Shown one piece after another: positions 50,323 to 58,723 of a DNA stretch of 64,000 nucleotides. The DNA lies in contig NZ_JAOTIK010000001.1 in NCBI RefSeq assembly GCF_030116705.1, positions 5,918,501-5,982,500 on the forward strand. The letters run 5' to 3'. The first letter of the stretch is position 1. The number at the start of each line of letters is the position of its first letter. A program made the position numbers and the translations under genes. Under the pieces are notes generated by a model. That model had not been told where the DNA came from, searched no databases, and was given only the letters and a program-made list of their open reading frames with translations. Origin of the DNA: Streptomyces sp. ML-6. Its GTDB lineage: Bacteria; Actinomycetota; Actinomycetes; Streptomycetales; Streptomycetaceae.

Positions 50323-50778
50323 ATGACCGAGTCAACACGCGAGGGCATCGACATCACCCGCGTCCTCGCCGCCCCGCGAAACCGCGTCTTCGAGGCGTGG
50401 ACGACGCCCGAGCACTTCGCGGCCTGGTACGGCGGCGAGGCCGAGGTGCCGCTCGACCGGGTGGCGATGGACGTCCGGCCGGGCGGCTCCTGGAGCCTGG
50501 TCATCGTGGTGCCGGGCACGGAGATGCCCTTCCACGGGGTCTACCGCGAGGTGGTCGCGCCCGAGCGCCTGGTGTTCACGCTCAAGGACGCCACCGCGCC
50601 CGACGACATCGAGGGCGAGACCGTCACCGCCACCTTCGCCGACCGCGGCGACGGGACCACCGAGATGGTCTTCCGGCAGCGCGGGGGCAACCTCACGGCT
50701 GAGCAGTACGCGGCGGCCGAGGACGGCTGGGAGGCGTTCTTCGACGCGCTCGCGGCCCGGCTCGCGTCCTCCTCCTGA
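50323..50778 (+). CDS. SRPBCC / AHSA1-type START-fold protein
   Basis: A 151-residue protein with the Activator of Hsp90 ATPase homologue 1-like fold: IDITRVLAAPRNRVFEAWTT, PEHFAAWYGG, DVRPGGSWSLVIVVPG and a closing WEAFFDALAARLA. These proteins bind hydrophobic ligands in a cavity; many are paired with ArsR regulators, but none is next to this gene. The ATG at 50323 is preferred because GGAAGGA ends nine bases upstream, while an ATG at 50314 is directly on that site. The 145 bases after thiQ hold no gene. Confidence 0.85.
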   Translation: MTESTREGIDITRVLAAPRNRVFEAWTTPEHFAAWYGGEAEVPLDRVAMDVRPGGSWSLVIVVPGTEMPFHGVYREVVAPERLVFTLKDATAPDDIEGETVTATFADRGDGTTEMVFRQRGGNLTAEQYAAAEDGWEAFFDALAARLASSS

Positions 50779-50793
50779 GTCGGCCCCGCAGCT

Positions 50794-51442
50794 CCCCGAC
50801 GGGGCTGCCCTGGGGCGTGGCGCTGATAGCGGCCGGGGTCTCAGATCGTCAGCGGCAGCGCGGCCAGTTCCGCGATCAGCCAGGTCAGCGGGGCGAAGAC
50901 GAGCACCAGGACGGCGGCGCGCAGCGCGGCCGAGACCCGCAGGGCCGAGGCCGGGGCACCGAGCCGCAACAAGGTTCCCGACACCTCGGAGCGGGCCTGC
51001 CGCGTCTCCAGCGCCGAGGTCAGCAGCGTCGCCGTCGTGCAGCCGAGGACGAGCACCGCGCCCAGCGCGGTGAGCGGACCGAAGGAGTGTTCCCCCGCCC
51101 CGTACAGGGCATGGGCGGCGACGGCGGCGGAGAGCACCGCGCAGATCACGCCCAGCGGCCGGCCGATCCGGCGCGCCTCGTCCATCAGCACCCGGCCCGC
51201 CAGCAGGCGTACGGCCCCCGGGCGCACCGACTGCAGCAGCCGTCCGCAGAAGTACGTCAGCCCGGGGCCGGCCAGGGCCAGGCCGATCGCCGCCAGGGTC
51301 CACCCCGTCAGCACCCCGGCCGGGGTGGCGTCGATCCGGCCGGGGAGCGGGAGCAGGCTCTGCCCGTCGCCCCGGCTCAGGTACGCCTCGACGGCCAGAC
51401 CGGCCGCGATCAGCGCCACGCCCCAGGGCAGCCCCGTCGGGG
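50794..51442. repeat. 43-bp inverted repeat: copy of the ABC permease coding region beyond its own stop
   Basis: Positions 50794-50836 are the reverse complement of 51400-51442 with 42 of 43 bases matching (difference at 50828). The right copy lies inside the ABC permease gene (encoding PTGLPWGVALIAAG). The left copy lies just after that gene's stop codon, between it and the SRPBCC gene. Confidence 0.9.
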
Positions 51443-52025
51443 GATCGGCGGGGCCGGGCGGCTCCGGTTCCGTCCGGACCTCCGAGGAGGTGGCGGCCGG
51501 GGGCGCCGTCGGGACCGGCCCGGTGCGCAGCGACAGCCCGCTCGCGGTGGCCGCCGCCACCGGGACCAGGGCCAGCAGCACGAGCGCGGCGCCGAGCGGC
51601 AGCGGGGCGTCCGCACCGAGCAGCCCGGCCGCCGCGCCGTCGAACGGCAGCCCGGACAGGTCACCGCGCAGATGCAGGAAGAACAGCAGCGCCACCGCCG
51701 ACCCGAGGGTGCAGGACACGGCGGTGGAGACCGCCGCGAGGGCGGCCAGCCGGACCGGTCCCAGGCCCACGGCGGACAGCGCGGAACGCGGCCGGGCGCT
51801 CGGGTCCGTACGTGCCACCGCGACCGCGAACTGCACGGTGGCGGCGAGCGGGGCGAAGCACCACAGCAGCCGCAGCAGGGCCCCGGTGGAGTGCGTCGGG
51901 TGCCCCGAGGCGTAGCTCAGGGTGCACAGCAGGAGGAAGCCGACCCCGGCGGAGGCGGCGGCGACCAGCAGCCTTCGCAGCAGGACCAGCGGGTGGGAAC
52001 CCCGGGCTAGACGGAGAGCGAGCAC
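50841..52025 (-). CDS. ABC transporter permease (FtsX-like, multi-helix)
   Basis: A 394-residue integral membrane protein with about eight to ten hydrophobic segments in two groups separated by a hydrophilic Pro/Thr/Glu-rich loop (TAPPAATSSEVRTEPEPPG). Segments such as LLVAAASAGVGFLLLCTLSY and GLALAGPGLTYFCGRLLQSV fit an exporter permease, and the second half resembles an FtsX-type domain weakly. The GTG at 52025 overlaps the ATPase stop by 19 bases, so the two genes are translated together. The cargo is unknown. A 43-base piece of the gene recurs inverted just past its stop. Confidence 0.75.
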   Translation of the reverse strand: MLALRLARGSHPLVLLRRLLVAAASAGVGFLLLCTLSYASGHPTHSTGALLRLLWCFAPLAATVQFAVAVARTDPSARPRSALSAVGLGPVRLAALAAVSTAVSCTLGSAVALLFFLHLRGDLSGLPFDGAAAGLLGADAPLPLGAALVLLALVPVAAATASGLSLRTGPVPTAPPAATSSEVRTEPEPPGPADPPTGLPWGVALIAAGLAVEAYLSRGDGQSLLPLPGRIDATPAGVLTGWTLAAIGLALAGPGLTYFCGRLLQSVRPGAVRLLAGRVLMDEARRIGRPLGVICAVLSAAVAAHALYGAGEHSFGPLTALGAVLVLGCTTATLLTSALETRQARSEVSGTLLRLGAPASALRVSAALRAAVLVLVFAPLTWLIAELAALPLTI

Positions 52026-52744
52026 GCCGCCCTGCCCTCCGCGTCGGTCCCGGCGGGCAGGGCGACGGTGGCGACGCGGCGGCCGTCCAGCAGCGGGACC
52101 GTGCGGTCGGCGAGGGCGGCGACCTCCACGTCGTGGGTGGCGAGCACGATCGTGATGCCGTGCGAGCGGGCCGCGCTGGTCAGGGTGCGCAGCACGTGCG
52201 TGCGGTCGCTCCGGTGCAGGGTCGCGGTCGGCTCGTCCGCGAAGATCACTGCGGGGGCGGCGGCCAGGGCGCGGGCCACGGCGATCCGCTGGCGCTGCCC
52301 CTGGAGCAGGGTGTGCGGCCGCTGCTTGGCGCAGGGGCCGATGTCGAGCCGCTCCAGCCATTCCACGGCGGTCTTCCGGGCCGTCCGGTGCGAGGTGCCG
52401 CGCAGCAGCAGGGGGAGCGCGGTGTTCTCCCAGGCGTTCAGCTCGGGCACCAGCTGGGGTTCGGGGGCGATCCAGCCGAACCTGTCGCGGCGCAGTCGTT
52501 CGCGCAGCCGGGGTCCCATGGTGTGGACGGGGACGCTGTTGAACCACACCTCGCCCTGTTCGGGCACCAGCTGGCCGGACAGACAGTGCAGCAGGGTCGT
52601 CTTGCCGCAGCCCCGGGGGCCGGTCACGGCGAGGATCTCGCCGTCGCGGACTCCCAGGGAGACGCCGCCGAGCGCGGGCGAGCCGTTGTGGGAGTGGTGC
52701 AGGGAACGCGCCCAGATCACGTCGTTGTCCGGCGGGGCCACCAT
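52007..52744 (-). CDS. ABC transporter ATP-binding protein with degenerate signature
   Basis: A 245-residue ABC ATPase of the MacB/LolD export group. Walker A is GPRGCGKTT (about 42), Walker B VIFADEPTATLHRSD, H-loop LATHDVEV. The signature that normally reads LSGGQ is LLQGQRQR, so the Ser and one Gly are replaced. The Q-loop is IAPEPQLVPELNAWEN. The ATG at 52744 (VAPPDNDV) is favoured over GTG 52753 because GAGGTG lies six bases before it. It pairs with the permease downstream; such paired exporters often move peptides, lipids or drugs. Confidence 0.85.
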   Translation of the reverse strand: MVAPPDNDVIWARSLHHSHNGSPALGGVSLGVRDGEILAVTGPRGCGKTTLLHCLSGQLVPEQGEVWFNSVPVHTMGPRLRERLRRDRFGWIAPEPQLVPELNAWENTALPLLLRGTSHRTARKTAVEWLERLDIGPCAKQRPHTLLQGQRQRIAVARALAAAPAVIFADEPTATLHRSDRTHVLRTLTSAARSHGITIVLATHDVEVAALADRTVPLLDGRRVATVALPAGTDAEGRAACSLSV

Positions 52745-52774
52745 GGCGTACACCTCGGTTCAGATCGTAATTCC

Positions 52775-52796
52775 CGTTCCCCCGTACGGGGGAACG
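52775..52796. promoter_or_regulatory. Perfect 22-bp palindrome upstream of the ABC exporter
   Basis: CGTTCCCCCGT is followed immediately by its exact reverse complement, with no spacer. It lies 31 bases before the ATPase start on the minus strand, where an operator would sit. As RNA it would form a stem with a minimal loop, but the absence of a spacer favours a dimeric protein site. Confidence 0.5.
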
Positions 52797-52857
52797 AAGA
52801 AAGGGCCGATCGGTCACTCGGCACCGTAAGGATCCGAACCGCGGTGAGGGCACAGCA

Positions 52858-52907
52858 CACGGCCCGGACGCGTCCCTTCCCACTCGAATGGGCGCATCCG
52901 GGCCGTG
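52858..52907 (-). terminator. Hairpin terminator after the aminotransferase gene
   Basis: A 15-bp inverted repeat with one mismatch (52858-52872 with 52893-52907) and a 20-base loop lies 150 bases beyond the aminotransferase stop and before the ABC exporter promoter on the same strand. Confidence 0.7.
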
Positions 52908-53057
52908 CGGACCGTGGAGGACGGCCGTCCGGAACAGGCCGGACGGCGGTCGGGCGGCTGGCCCGTTCGGCGGGCCGGGGCCGCGGTGGCTCCCGGTGTG
53001 CCGGGGCGGCCGGCGGGAGGGTCGGTCCGTGGCCGGTCCTCCCACCGGTGCCGCAGG

Positions 53058-54419
53058 TCAGAGCTTGGTCCACGCCTCCGTGAGGACGGTGCGCAGAGTG
53101 CCCTCGATCTCGTCGAACGTCGACTGGTCGGAGACCAGCGGCGGCGCGAGCTGGACGACCGGGTCGCCGCGGTCGTCGGCCCGGCAGTACAGGCCGTTGT
53201 CGTACAGCGCCTTGGAGAGGAAGCCGTACAGGACGCGCTCGGTCTCCTCGTCGGTGAAGGTCTCCTTGGTGGCCTTGTCCTTCACCAGCTCGATGCCGTA
53301 GAAGAAGCCGTTGCCGCGGACGTCGCCGACGATCGGCAGGTCGAGCAGCTTCTGCAGCGTCGTGAAGAAGGCGTTCTCGTTGTCCAGGACGTGCTGGTTG
53401 AGGCCCTCGCGCTCGAAGATGTCGAGGTTGGCGAGGCCGACCGCCGCGGAGACCGGGTGACCACCGAAGGTGTAGCCGTGCAGGAAGGTGTTTCCACCCT
53501 CGTAGAACGGCGCGGCGATGCGGTCCGAGACGATGCAGGCGCCGATCGGGGAGTAGCCCGAGGTCATGCCCTTGGCGCAGGTGATCATGTCCGGCACGTA
53601 GCCGAACTTGTCACAGGCGAACATCGTGCCGAGGCGGCCGAAGGCGCAGATGACCTCGTCGGAGACGAGCAGCACGTCGTACTGGTCGCAGATCTCGCGC
53701 ACCCGCTGGAAGTACCCGGGCGGCGGCGGGAAGCAGCCGCCGGCGTTCTGCACCGGCTCCAGGAAGACCGCGGCGACGGTGTCCGGGCCCTCGAAGAGGA
53801 TCTGCTGCTCGATCTGGTCGGCGGCCCAGCGGCCGAAGGCCTCGGGGTCGTCGCCGTGGATCGGGGCGCGGTAGATGTTGGTGTTCGGGACCTTGTGCGC
53901 GCCGGGGACCAGCGGCTCGAAGGGGGCCTTCAGGGCCGGCAGGCCGGTGATCGACAGGGCGCCCTGCGGGGTGCCGTGGTAGGCGACCGCACGCGAGATG
54001 ACCTTGTACTTGGTCGGCTTGCCCTTGAGCTTGAAGTACTGCTTGGCCAGCTTCCAGGCGGTCTCCACGGCCTCGCCGCCACCGGTGGTGAAGAAGACCT
54101 TGTTGAGGTCGCCCGGGGCGTAGTCGGCCAGGCGCTCGGCCAGCTCGACGGCCTTCGGGTGGGCGTAGGACCACACCGGGAAGAAGCCCAGCTCCTGGCC
54201 CTGCTTGTAGGCCGCCTCGGCGAGCTCGTGACGACCGTGACCGGCGTTGACCACGAACAGGCCGGACAGGCCGTCCAAGTAGCGCTTGCCCTGGTCGTCG
54301 TAGATGTAGGTGCCCTCGCCCCGCACGATGGTGGGAACGGGCGCGGTCTCGTAGTCCGACATGCGGGTGAAGTGCATCCACAGGTGGTCGTACGCGGTTC
54401 GGCTGAGGTCCTTGCTCAC
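53058..54419 (-). CDS. Class III aminotransferase, polyamine/GABA catabolism
   Basis: A 453-residue PLP-dependent omega-aminotransferase. The PLP Lys is Lys283 in CAKGMTSGYSPIGA, with LLVSDEVICAFGRLG (PLP-binding Asp), FFTTGGGEAVETAWKLAKQY and YAHPKAVELAERLADY. Similar enzymes act on putrescine, GABA or beta-alanine with pyruvate as acceptor. It lies two bases after the AsnC regulator and opposite an aminobutyraldehyde-type dehydrogenase and a polyamine-type binding protein, so polyamine breakdown is the best fit. The GTG start follows TGGGGAA. The exact amine is not determined by sequence. Confidence 0.88.
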   Translation of the reverse strand: MSKDLSRTAYDHLWMHFTRMSDYETAPVPTIVRGEGTYIYDDQGKRYLDGLSGLFVVNAGHGRHELAEAAYKQGQELGFFPVWSYAHPKAVELAERLADYAPGDLNKVFFTTGGGEAVETAWKLAKQYFKLKGKPTKYKVISRAVAYHGTPQGALSITGLPALKAPFEPLVPGAHKVPNTNIYRAPIHGDDPEAFGRWAADQIEQQILFEGPDTVAAVFLEPVQNAGGCFPPPPGYFQRVREICDQYDVLLVSDEVICAFGRLGTMFACDKFGYVPDMITCAKGMTSGYSPIGACIVSDRIAAPFYEGGNTFLHGYTFGGHPVSAAVGLANLDIFEREGLNQHVLDNENAFFTTLQKLLDLPIVGDVRGNGFFYGIELVKDKATKETFTDEETERVLYGFLSKALYDNGLYCRADDRGDPVVQLAPPLVSDQSTFDEIEGTLRTVLTEAWTKL

Positions 54420-54421
54420 GG

Positions 54422-54928
54422 CTATCGGGTTCCCCACATATAGGTCTGCTTCTTGAGCTTCAGGTAGACGAAGCTCTCGGTGGAGCGCACACCGGGGAGG
54501 GCCCGGATGCGTTTGTTGATCGTGTCCAGCAGGTGGTCGTCGTCCTCGCAGACGATCTCCACCATCAGGTCGAACGAGCCCGCGGTCATCACCACGTACT
54601 CGCACTCGTCCATGGCCGACAGCGCCTCGGCGACGGGGTCGAGGTCCCCCTCGACATTGATGCCGACCATCGCCTGCCGCCGGAACCCCACGGTGAGGGG
54701 GTCGGTGACGGCGACGATCTGCATCACGCCCTGATCGAGCAGCTTCTGGACGCGCTGCCGCACGGCCGCCTCGGAAAGGCCGACGGCCTTGCCTATCGCG
54801 GCGTACGGACGGCGTCCGTCCTCCTGGAGCTGCTCGATGATTGCGAGGGAGACGGCATCGACCGCTGGTGACGATCCGTTCCCGGTCCTGGAGTCTGCGC
54901 TGCGACTGGCCACACATCCACTGTGCAC
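54422..54928 (-). CDS. Lrp/AsnC-family transcriptional regulator
   Basis: A 168-residue feast/famine regulator. The helix-turn-helix is DGRRPYAAIGKAVGLSEAAV and RQRVQKLLDQGVMQIVAVTD; the ligand-binding RAM domain has GINVEGDLDPVAEALSAM, YVVMTAGSFDLMVEIVCED and INKRIRALPGVRSTESFVY. The GTG at 54928 is used; a GTG at 54913 is also possible. It is in operon with the aminotransferase and divergent from the dehydrogenase across about 160 bases, so it probably controls both, in line with the orthologous polyamine locus of S. coelicolor. Confidence 0.92.
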   Translation of the reverse strand: MHSGCVASRSADSRTGNGSSPAVDAVSLAIIEQLQEDGRRPYAAIGKAVGLSEAAVRQRVQKLLDQGVMQIVAVTDPLTVGFRRQAMVGINVEGDLDPVAEALSAMDECEYVVMTAGSFDLMVEIVCEDDDHLLDTINKRIRALPGVRSTESFVYLKLKKQTYMWGTR

Positions 54929-55090
54929 GGGACTCGTCCGTCTGGCAACCCTAGATCGATGAAATTCGTTGTCCTGGGGCCTCGATCTCACTGAATCCGA
55001 AGTTCACGGCGGTTGGGCATGTCGAAAGCGACACCCGAGAGACTAGGCTGGGTACCTCACCCATTGGCCGTGTCGACAGGAGGGGTGGTT

Positions 55091-56530
55091 GTGACCACCG
55101 AGGTGCGCCGTCTGCGCAACTACATCAACGGAGAGTTCCGGGACGCCGCTGACGGGCGGACCATCGATGTGGTCAACCCGGTGACGGAGGAGGTCTACGC
55201 GACCTCGCCGCTCTCCGGACAGGCCGATGTCGACGCCGCCATGGAGGCCGCCGCGGCCGCCTTCCCCGCCTGGCGCGACATCACGCCCGCCGAGCGCCAG
55301 AAGGCCCTGCTGAAGATCGCGGACGCCTTCGAGGAGCGCGCCGAGGACCTCGTCGCCGCCGAGTCGGAGAACACGGGCAAGCCGATCGGGCTCACCCGGG
55401 ACGAAGAGGTCCCGCCGATGGTGGACCAGATCCGCTTCTTCGCGGGCGCGGCGCGGATGCTCGAGGGCCGCTCGGCCGGTGAGTACATGGAGGGCCTCAC
55501 CTCCATCGTCCGGCGCGAGCCGGTCGGCGTCTGCGCGCAGGTCGCGCCGTGGAACTACCCGATGATGATGGCCGTCTGGAAGTTCGCCCCGGCGCTGGCC
55601 GCGGGCAACACCGTCGTCATCAAGCCGTCCGACACCACCCCGGCGTCGACCGTGCTGATCGCCGAGATCATCGGCAAGATCCTGCCCAAGGGCGTCTTCA
55701 ACGTCGTCTGCGGCGACCGCGAGACCGGCCGCGCGATGGTCGAGCACCCGACCCCGGCGATGGCCTCCATCACCGGTTCGGTACGGGCCGGCATGCAGGT
55801 CGCCGAGTCCGCCGCCAAGGACGTCAAGCGGGTCCACCTGGAGCTCGGCGGCAAGGCCCCGGTCGTCGTGTTCGAGGACACCGACATCGCCAAGGCCGTC
55901 GAGGGCATCGCCGGCGCGGGCTACTTCAACGCCGGTCAGGACTGTACGGCCGCGACCCGCGTCCTGGTCCACGAGTCCATCCACGACGAGTTCGTCACCG
56001 AGCTCGCCAAGGCCGCCGCCGACACGAAGACCGGCCTGCCGGACGACGAGGACGTGGCGTACGGCCCGCTCAACAACGCCAACCAGCTGAAGCAGGTCAG
56101 CGGCTTCATCGAGCGGCTCCCCGCCCACGCCAGGGTCGAGGCGGGCGGCCACCGGGTCGGCGACAAGGGCTACTTCTACGCCGCGACCGTCGTCTCCGGC
56201 CTCAAGCAGGACGACGAGATCATCCAGAACGAGGTCTTCGGCCCGGTCATCACCGTCCAGAAGTTCACGGACGAGGCCCAGGCCGTGGAGTACGCCAACG
56301 GCGTCGAGTACGCCCTGGCCTCCTCGGTGTGGACCAAGGACCACGCCCGCGCCATGCGGATGTCCAAGAACCTCGACTTCGGCTGCGTGTGGATCAACAC
56401 CCACATCCCGCTCGTCGCCGAGATGCCGCACGGCGGGTTCAAGAAGTCCGGCTACGGCAAGGACCTCTCCGCGTACGGCTTCGAGGACTACACCCGCATC
56501 AAGCACGTCATGACCTCGCTCGACGACTGA
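55091..56530 (+). CDS. Gamma-aminobutyraldehyde-type aldehyde dehydrogenase
   Basis: A 479-residue NAD(P)-dependent aldehyde dehydrogenase. The catalytic Cys285 is in GQDCTAATR and Glu251 in HLELGGKAP; APWNYPMMMAVWKFAPALAA is the cofactor-binding entrance. It resembles PatD/gamma-aminobutyraldehyde dehydrogenases, which turn the product of putrescine transamination into GABA. AGGAGG lies about seven bases before GTG 55091; an in-frame upstream ATG at 55013 lies in the promoter. TAGGCT at 55044-55049 is a -10 candidate. Divergent from the AsnC regulator. Confidence 0.92.
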   Translation: MTTEVRRLRNYINGEFRDAADGRTIDVVNPVTEEVYATSPLSGQADVDAAMEAAAAAFPAWRDITPAERQKALLKIADAFEERAEDLVAAESENTGKPIGLTRDEEVPPMVDQIRFFAGAARMLEGRSAGEYMEGLTSIVRREPVGVCAQVAPWNYPMMMAVWKFAPALAAGNTVVIKPSDTTPASTVLIAEIIGKILPKGVFNVVCGDRETGRAMVEHPTPAMASITGSVRAGMQVAESAAKDVKRVHLELGGKAPVVVFEDTDIAKAVEGIAGAGYFNAGQDCTAATRVLVHESIHDEFVTELAKAAADTKTGLPDDEDVAYGPLNNANQLKQVSGFIERLPAHARVEAGGHRVGDKGYFYAATVVSGLKQDDEIIQNEVFGPVITVQKFTDEAQAVEYANGVEYALASSVWTKDHARAMRMSKNLDFGCVWINTHIPLVAEMPHGGFKKSGYGKDLSAYGFEDYTRIKHVMTSLDD

Positions 56531-56701
56531 TTCCCGGTCGGAGGCAGGGTCGCGGCCCCGGGCACCAGCCCGGGGCCGCCGCCGTACCCGGGCATCGACA
56601 GGGTGTGCGGACCGGGTGCGCGAAGCTGGACGGTTGGTCCATTGCCCCTCCGTCCGGCCGACCGGCATCCTGCGCGGGTGCGAGCAACCCCGAAGAACCC
56701 C

Positions 56702-57961
56702 ATGTCCCGCCGGTCCCTGCTGCGCGCCCTCGGAGCCACGGCGGCCGGCGCCGCGCTGGCCGGCTGCGGCGTGCCCGCCGCCTACGTGGAGCCCGGTGAC
56801 CGCGCCGGACGCGACACCTCGGCGAGCGACCGCTCCCTGCACTTCGCCAACTGGCCCCTCTACATCGACACCGACGACGAGGACGAGTCGAAACGGCCCA
56901 CCCTCGACGCGTTCGGCAGGCGCACCGGCATCTCCGTCACGTACACCGAGGAGATCAACGACAACGACGAGTTCTTCGGGAAGATCAGCCCGGCGCTGAT
57001 GAACCACCAGGAGACCGGCCGGGACCTGATCGTCGTCAGCGACTGGATGTCCGCCAGGTTCGTCCGGCTGGGCTGGGTGCAGGAGATGGACCGGGCCAAG
57101 CAGCCCAACGTCGCCCGGTACCTCGACCCGCAACTGCTCTCGCCCGCCTTCGACAAGGGCCGTACGCACAGCGTTCCCTGGCAGTCGGGGATCACCGGCA
57201 TCGCGTACAACCGCAAGAAGCTCGGCCGCGAGATCAGGAACGTGAGCGATCTGTGGGCGGACGACCTGCGCGGCAGGATGACACTGCTGTCCGGGCTCGA
57301 CGAGGCCTTCGCCCTCCTGATGCTGGGCAACGGCGTCGACATCACCCGCTGGGTGCCGGACGACTTCCACGAGATGTGCGAACAGATCGAGAAACTGGTG
57401 CGCAGGAAGCACATCCGCCGCTTCACCGGCAACGACTACATCAAGGACCTGTCGACCGGCGACGTGCTCGCCTGCCAGGCGTACTCCGGTGACGTCATCC
57501 AGCTCCAGGCCGACAACCCGGAGATCGAGTTCGTGGTTCCCGAGGAGGGTGCCGAACTCTGGTCGGAATCGCTGATGATCCCCAACCTCGCCCGCCACAA
57601 GCGCAACGCCGAGAAGCTCGTCGACTACTACTACGAGCCGGAGGTGGCCGCCGAGCTGGCCGCCTGGGTCAACTACGTCTGCCCCGTCCCGGCCGCCCGC
57701 GAGGTGCTGGCCGCGGCCAAGGACAAGGAGACCGCCGAACTCGCCGAGGACCCGCTGATCTTCCCCGACGACGAGATGCGCGAGCGGCTGACGATCGCCC
57801 GCGACATCACGTCCGAGGACAAGGAGACCGCCGAACTCGCCGAGGACCCGCTGATCTTCCCCGACGACGAGATGCGCGAGCGGCTGACGATCGCCCGCGA
57901 CATCACGTCCGAGGAGCGCGCCGGCTTCGCGAAGAAGTGGAACGCCATCGCCGGTCTGTGA
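56702..57961 (+). CDS. Polyamine-type ABC substrate-binding Tat lipoprotein (PotD-like)
   Basis: A 419-residue binding protein. The N-terminus has a twin-Arg (SRRSLLRAL) and a lipobox (LAGC, Cys22), so it is probably a Tat-exported lipoprotein. The body fits spermidine/putrescine-binding proteins: LHFANWPLYIDTDDED, ISPALMNHQETGRDLIV, VPWQSGITGIAYN and VVPEEGAELWSESLMIPN. No permease or ATPase gene is adjacent, which is unusual. Near the C-terminus a 32-residue block is present twice in tandem. It lies 171 bases after the dehydrogenase on the same strand. Confidence 0.88.
   Translation: MSRRSLLRALGATAAGAALAGCGVPAAYVEPGDRAGRDTSASDRSLHFANWPLYIDTDDEDESKRPTLDAFGRRTGISVTYTEEINDNDEFFGKISPALMNHQETGRDLIVVSDWMSARFVRLGWVQEMDRAKQPNVARYLDPQLLSPAFDKGRTHSVPWQSGITGIAYNRKKLGREIRNVSDLWADDLRGRMTLLSGLDEAFALLMLGNGVDITRWVPDDFHEMCEQIEKLVRRKHIRRFTGNDYIKDLSTGDVLACQAYSGDVIQLQADNPEIEFVVPEEGAELWSESLMIPNLARHKRNAEKLVDYYYEPEVAAELAAWVNYVCPVPAAREVLAAAKDKETAELAEDPLIFPDDEMRERLTIARDITSEDKETAELAEDPLIFPDDEMRERLTIARDITSEERAGFAKKWNAIAGL
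57722..57913 (+). repeat. Exact 96-bp in-frame tandem duplication
   Basis: 57722-57817 and 57818-57913 are identical. The unit encodes 32 residues (DKETAELAEDPLIFPDD then EMRERLTIARDITSE). The segment normally occurs once near the C-terminus of PotD-like proteins, so this copy lengthens the protein by 32 residues without breaking the frame. Confidence 0.97.
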
Positions 57962-58045
57962 GCGGCGGCGGTCCGAGGCCGGTGCGGTACGGGGAGATGC
58001 GGTACGGGGCCGCTGCGGGGGAGCCCCCGGATAGCATCGGCGCCC

Positions 58046-58657
58046 ATGACGGCCGAGGACGGACAGAAGAACGGACAGAAGAACGGACAGAAGAGCGGGC
58101 AGGGGAACGGGCGGAAGAACGGGCACAGGACGGAGCGTTGGACCTCCAGGGTGCTCCTGGTCGACGGGCACGACCGGCTCCTGCTGCTCTGCGGACGCGA
58201 CCCGCGCGGGCCGGGGGCGAGATGGTGGTTCACCGTCGGCGGGGGCGTCGAGGACGGTGAGGACCACATCGGGGCGGCGGTCCGCGAGATCCGGGAGGAG
58301 ACGGGGCTGTCCCTCCCCGCCCACCGGCTGGGCCCGCTCCTGTGGACCCGGCGGACCGCCTTCACCGTCGACGGCCGGAGCTTCGACCAGCACGAGGAGT
58401 ACCGCCTCGCCCGCGTCACGGACGACGAGGCGCACCGCGTGAGGATCGACCCGGTCGAGGCCCGCCACGGATACCGTTGGTGGTCGGTGCGGGAACTGGC
58501 CGTCACGAAGGAGACCATCCGGCCGAAGGACCTGGCCCGGCTCCTGACCGGTGCGCTCACGGCGCCCCGGCCGGCCGACGGCCCCGTCCACCTGGGGGAC
58601 TTCGACGAGGAAACCGACCCCGACAACCCCGCCGGCCGCCCCCGCACAGGGGCGTGA
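58046..58657 (+). CDS. Nudix hydrolase with GQKN-repeat head
   Basis: A 203-residue Nudix protein. A low-complexity head of about 28 residues is encoded by a 12-bp repeat (GQKN units). The Nudix box GGGVEDGEDHIGAAVREI then REETGL is intact, and GYRWWSVRELAVTKETI follows, as in the Nudix protein at 33094. TAGCAT at 58032-58037 lies eight bases before the ATG, so the mRNA may be leaderless. The substrate is unknown. Confidence 0.85.
   Translation: MTAEDGQKNGQKNGQKSGQGNGRKNGHRTERWTSRVLLVDGHDRLLLLCGRDPRGPGARWWFTVGGGVEDGEDHIGAAVREIREETGLSLPAHRLGPLLWTRRTAFTVDGRSFDQHEEYRLARVTDDEAHRVRIDPVEARHGYRWWSVRELAVTKETIRPKDLARLLTGALTAPRPADGPVHLGDFDEETDPDNPAGRPRTGA
58061..58132 (+). repeat. 12-bp tandem repeat in the Nudix gene head
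   Basis: Six consecutive 12-base units, the first two identical (GGACAGAAGAAC) and the rest drifting, encode (GQKN)-like repeats and remain in frame. Confidence 0.85.
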
Positions 58658-58723
58658 AGGCACGGCGCGAGAACCCCGGCAGGCGGTGCGAGGGGCCGGT
58701 GGACCCGGGCGTACGCTGCGGAC

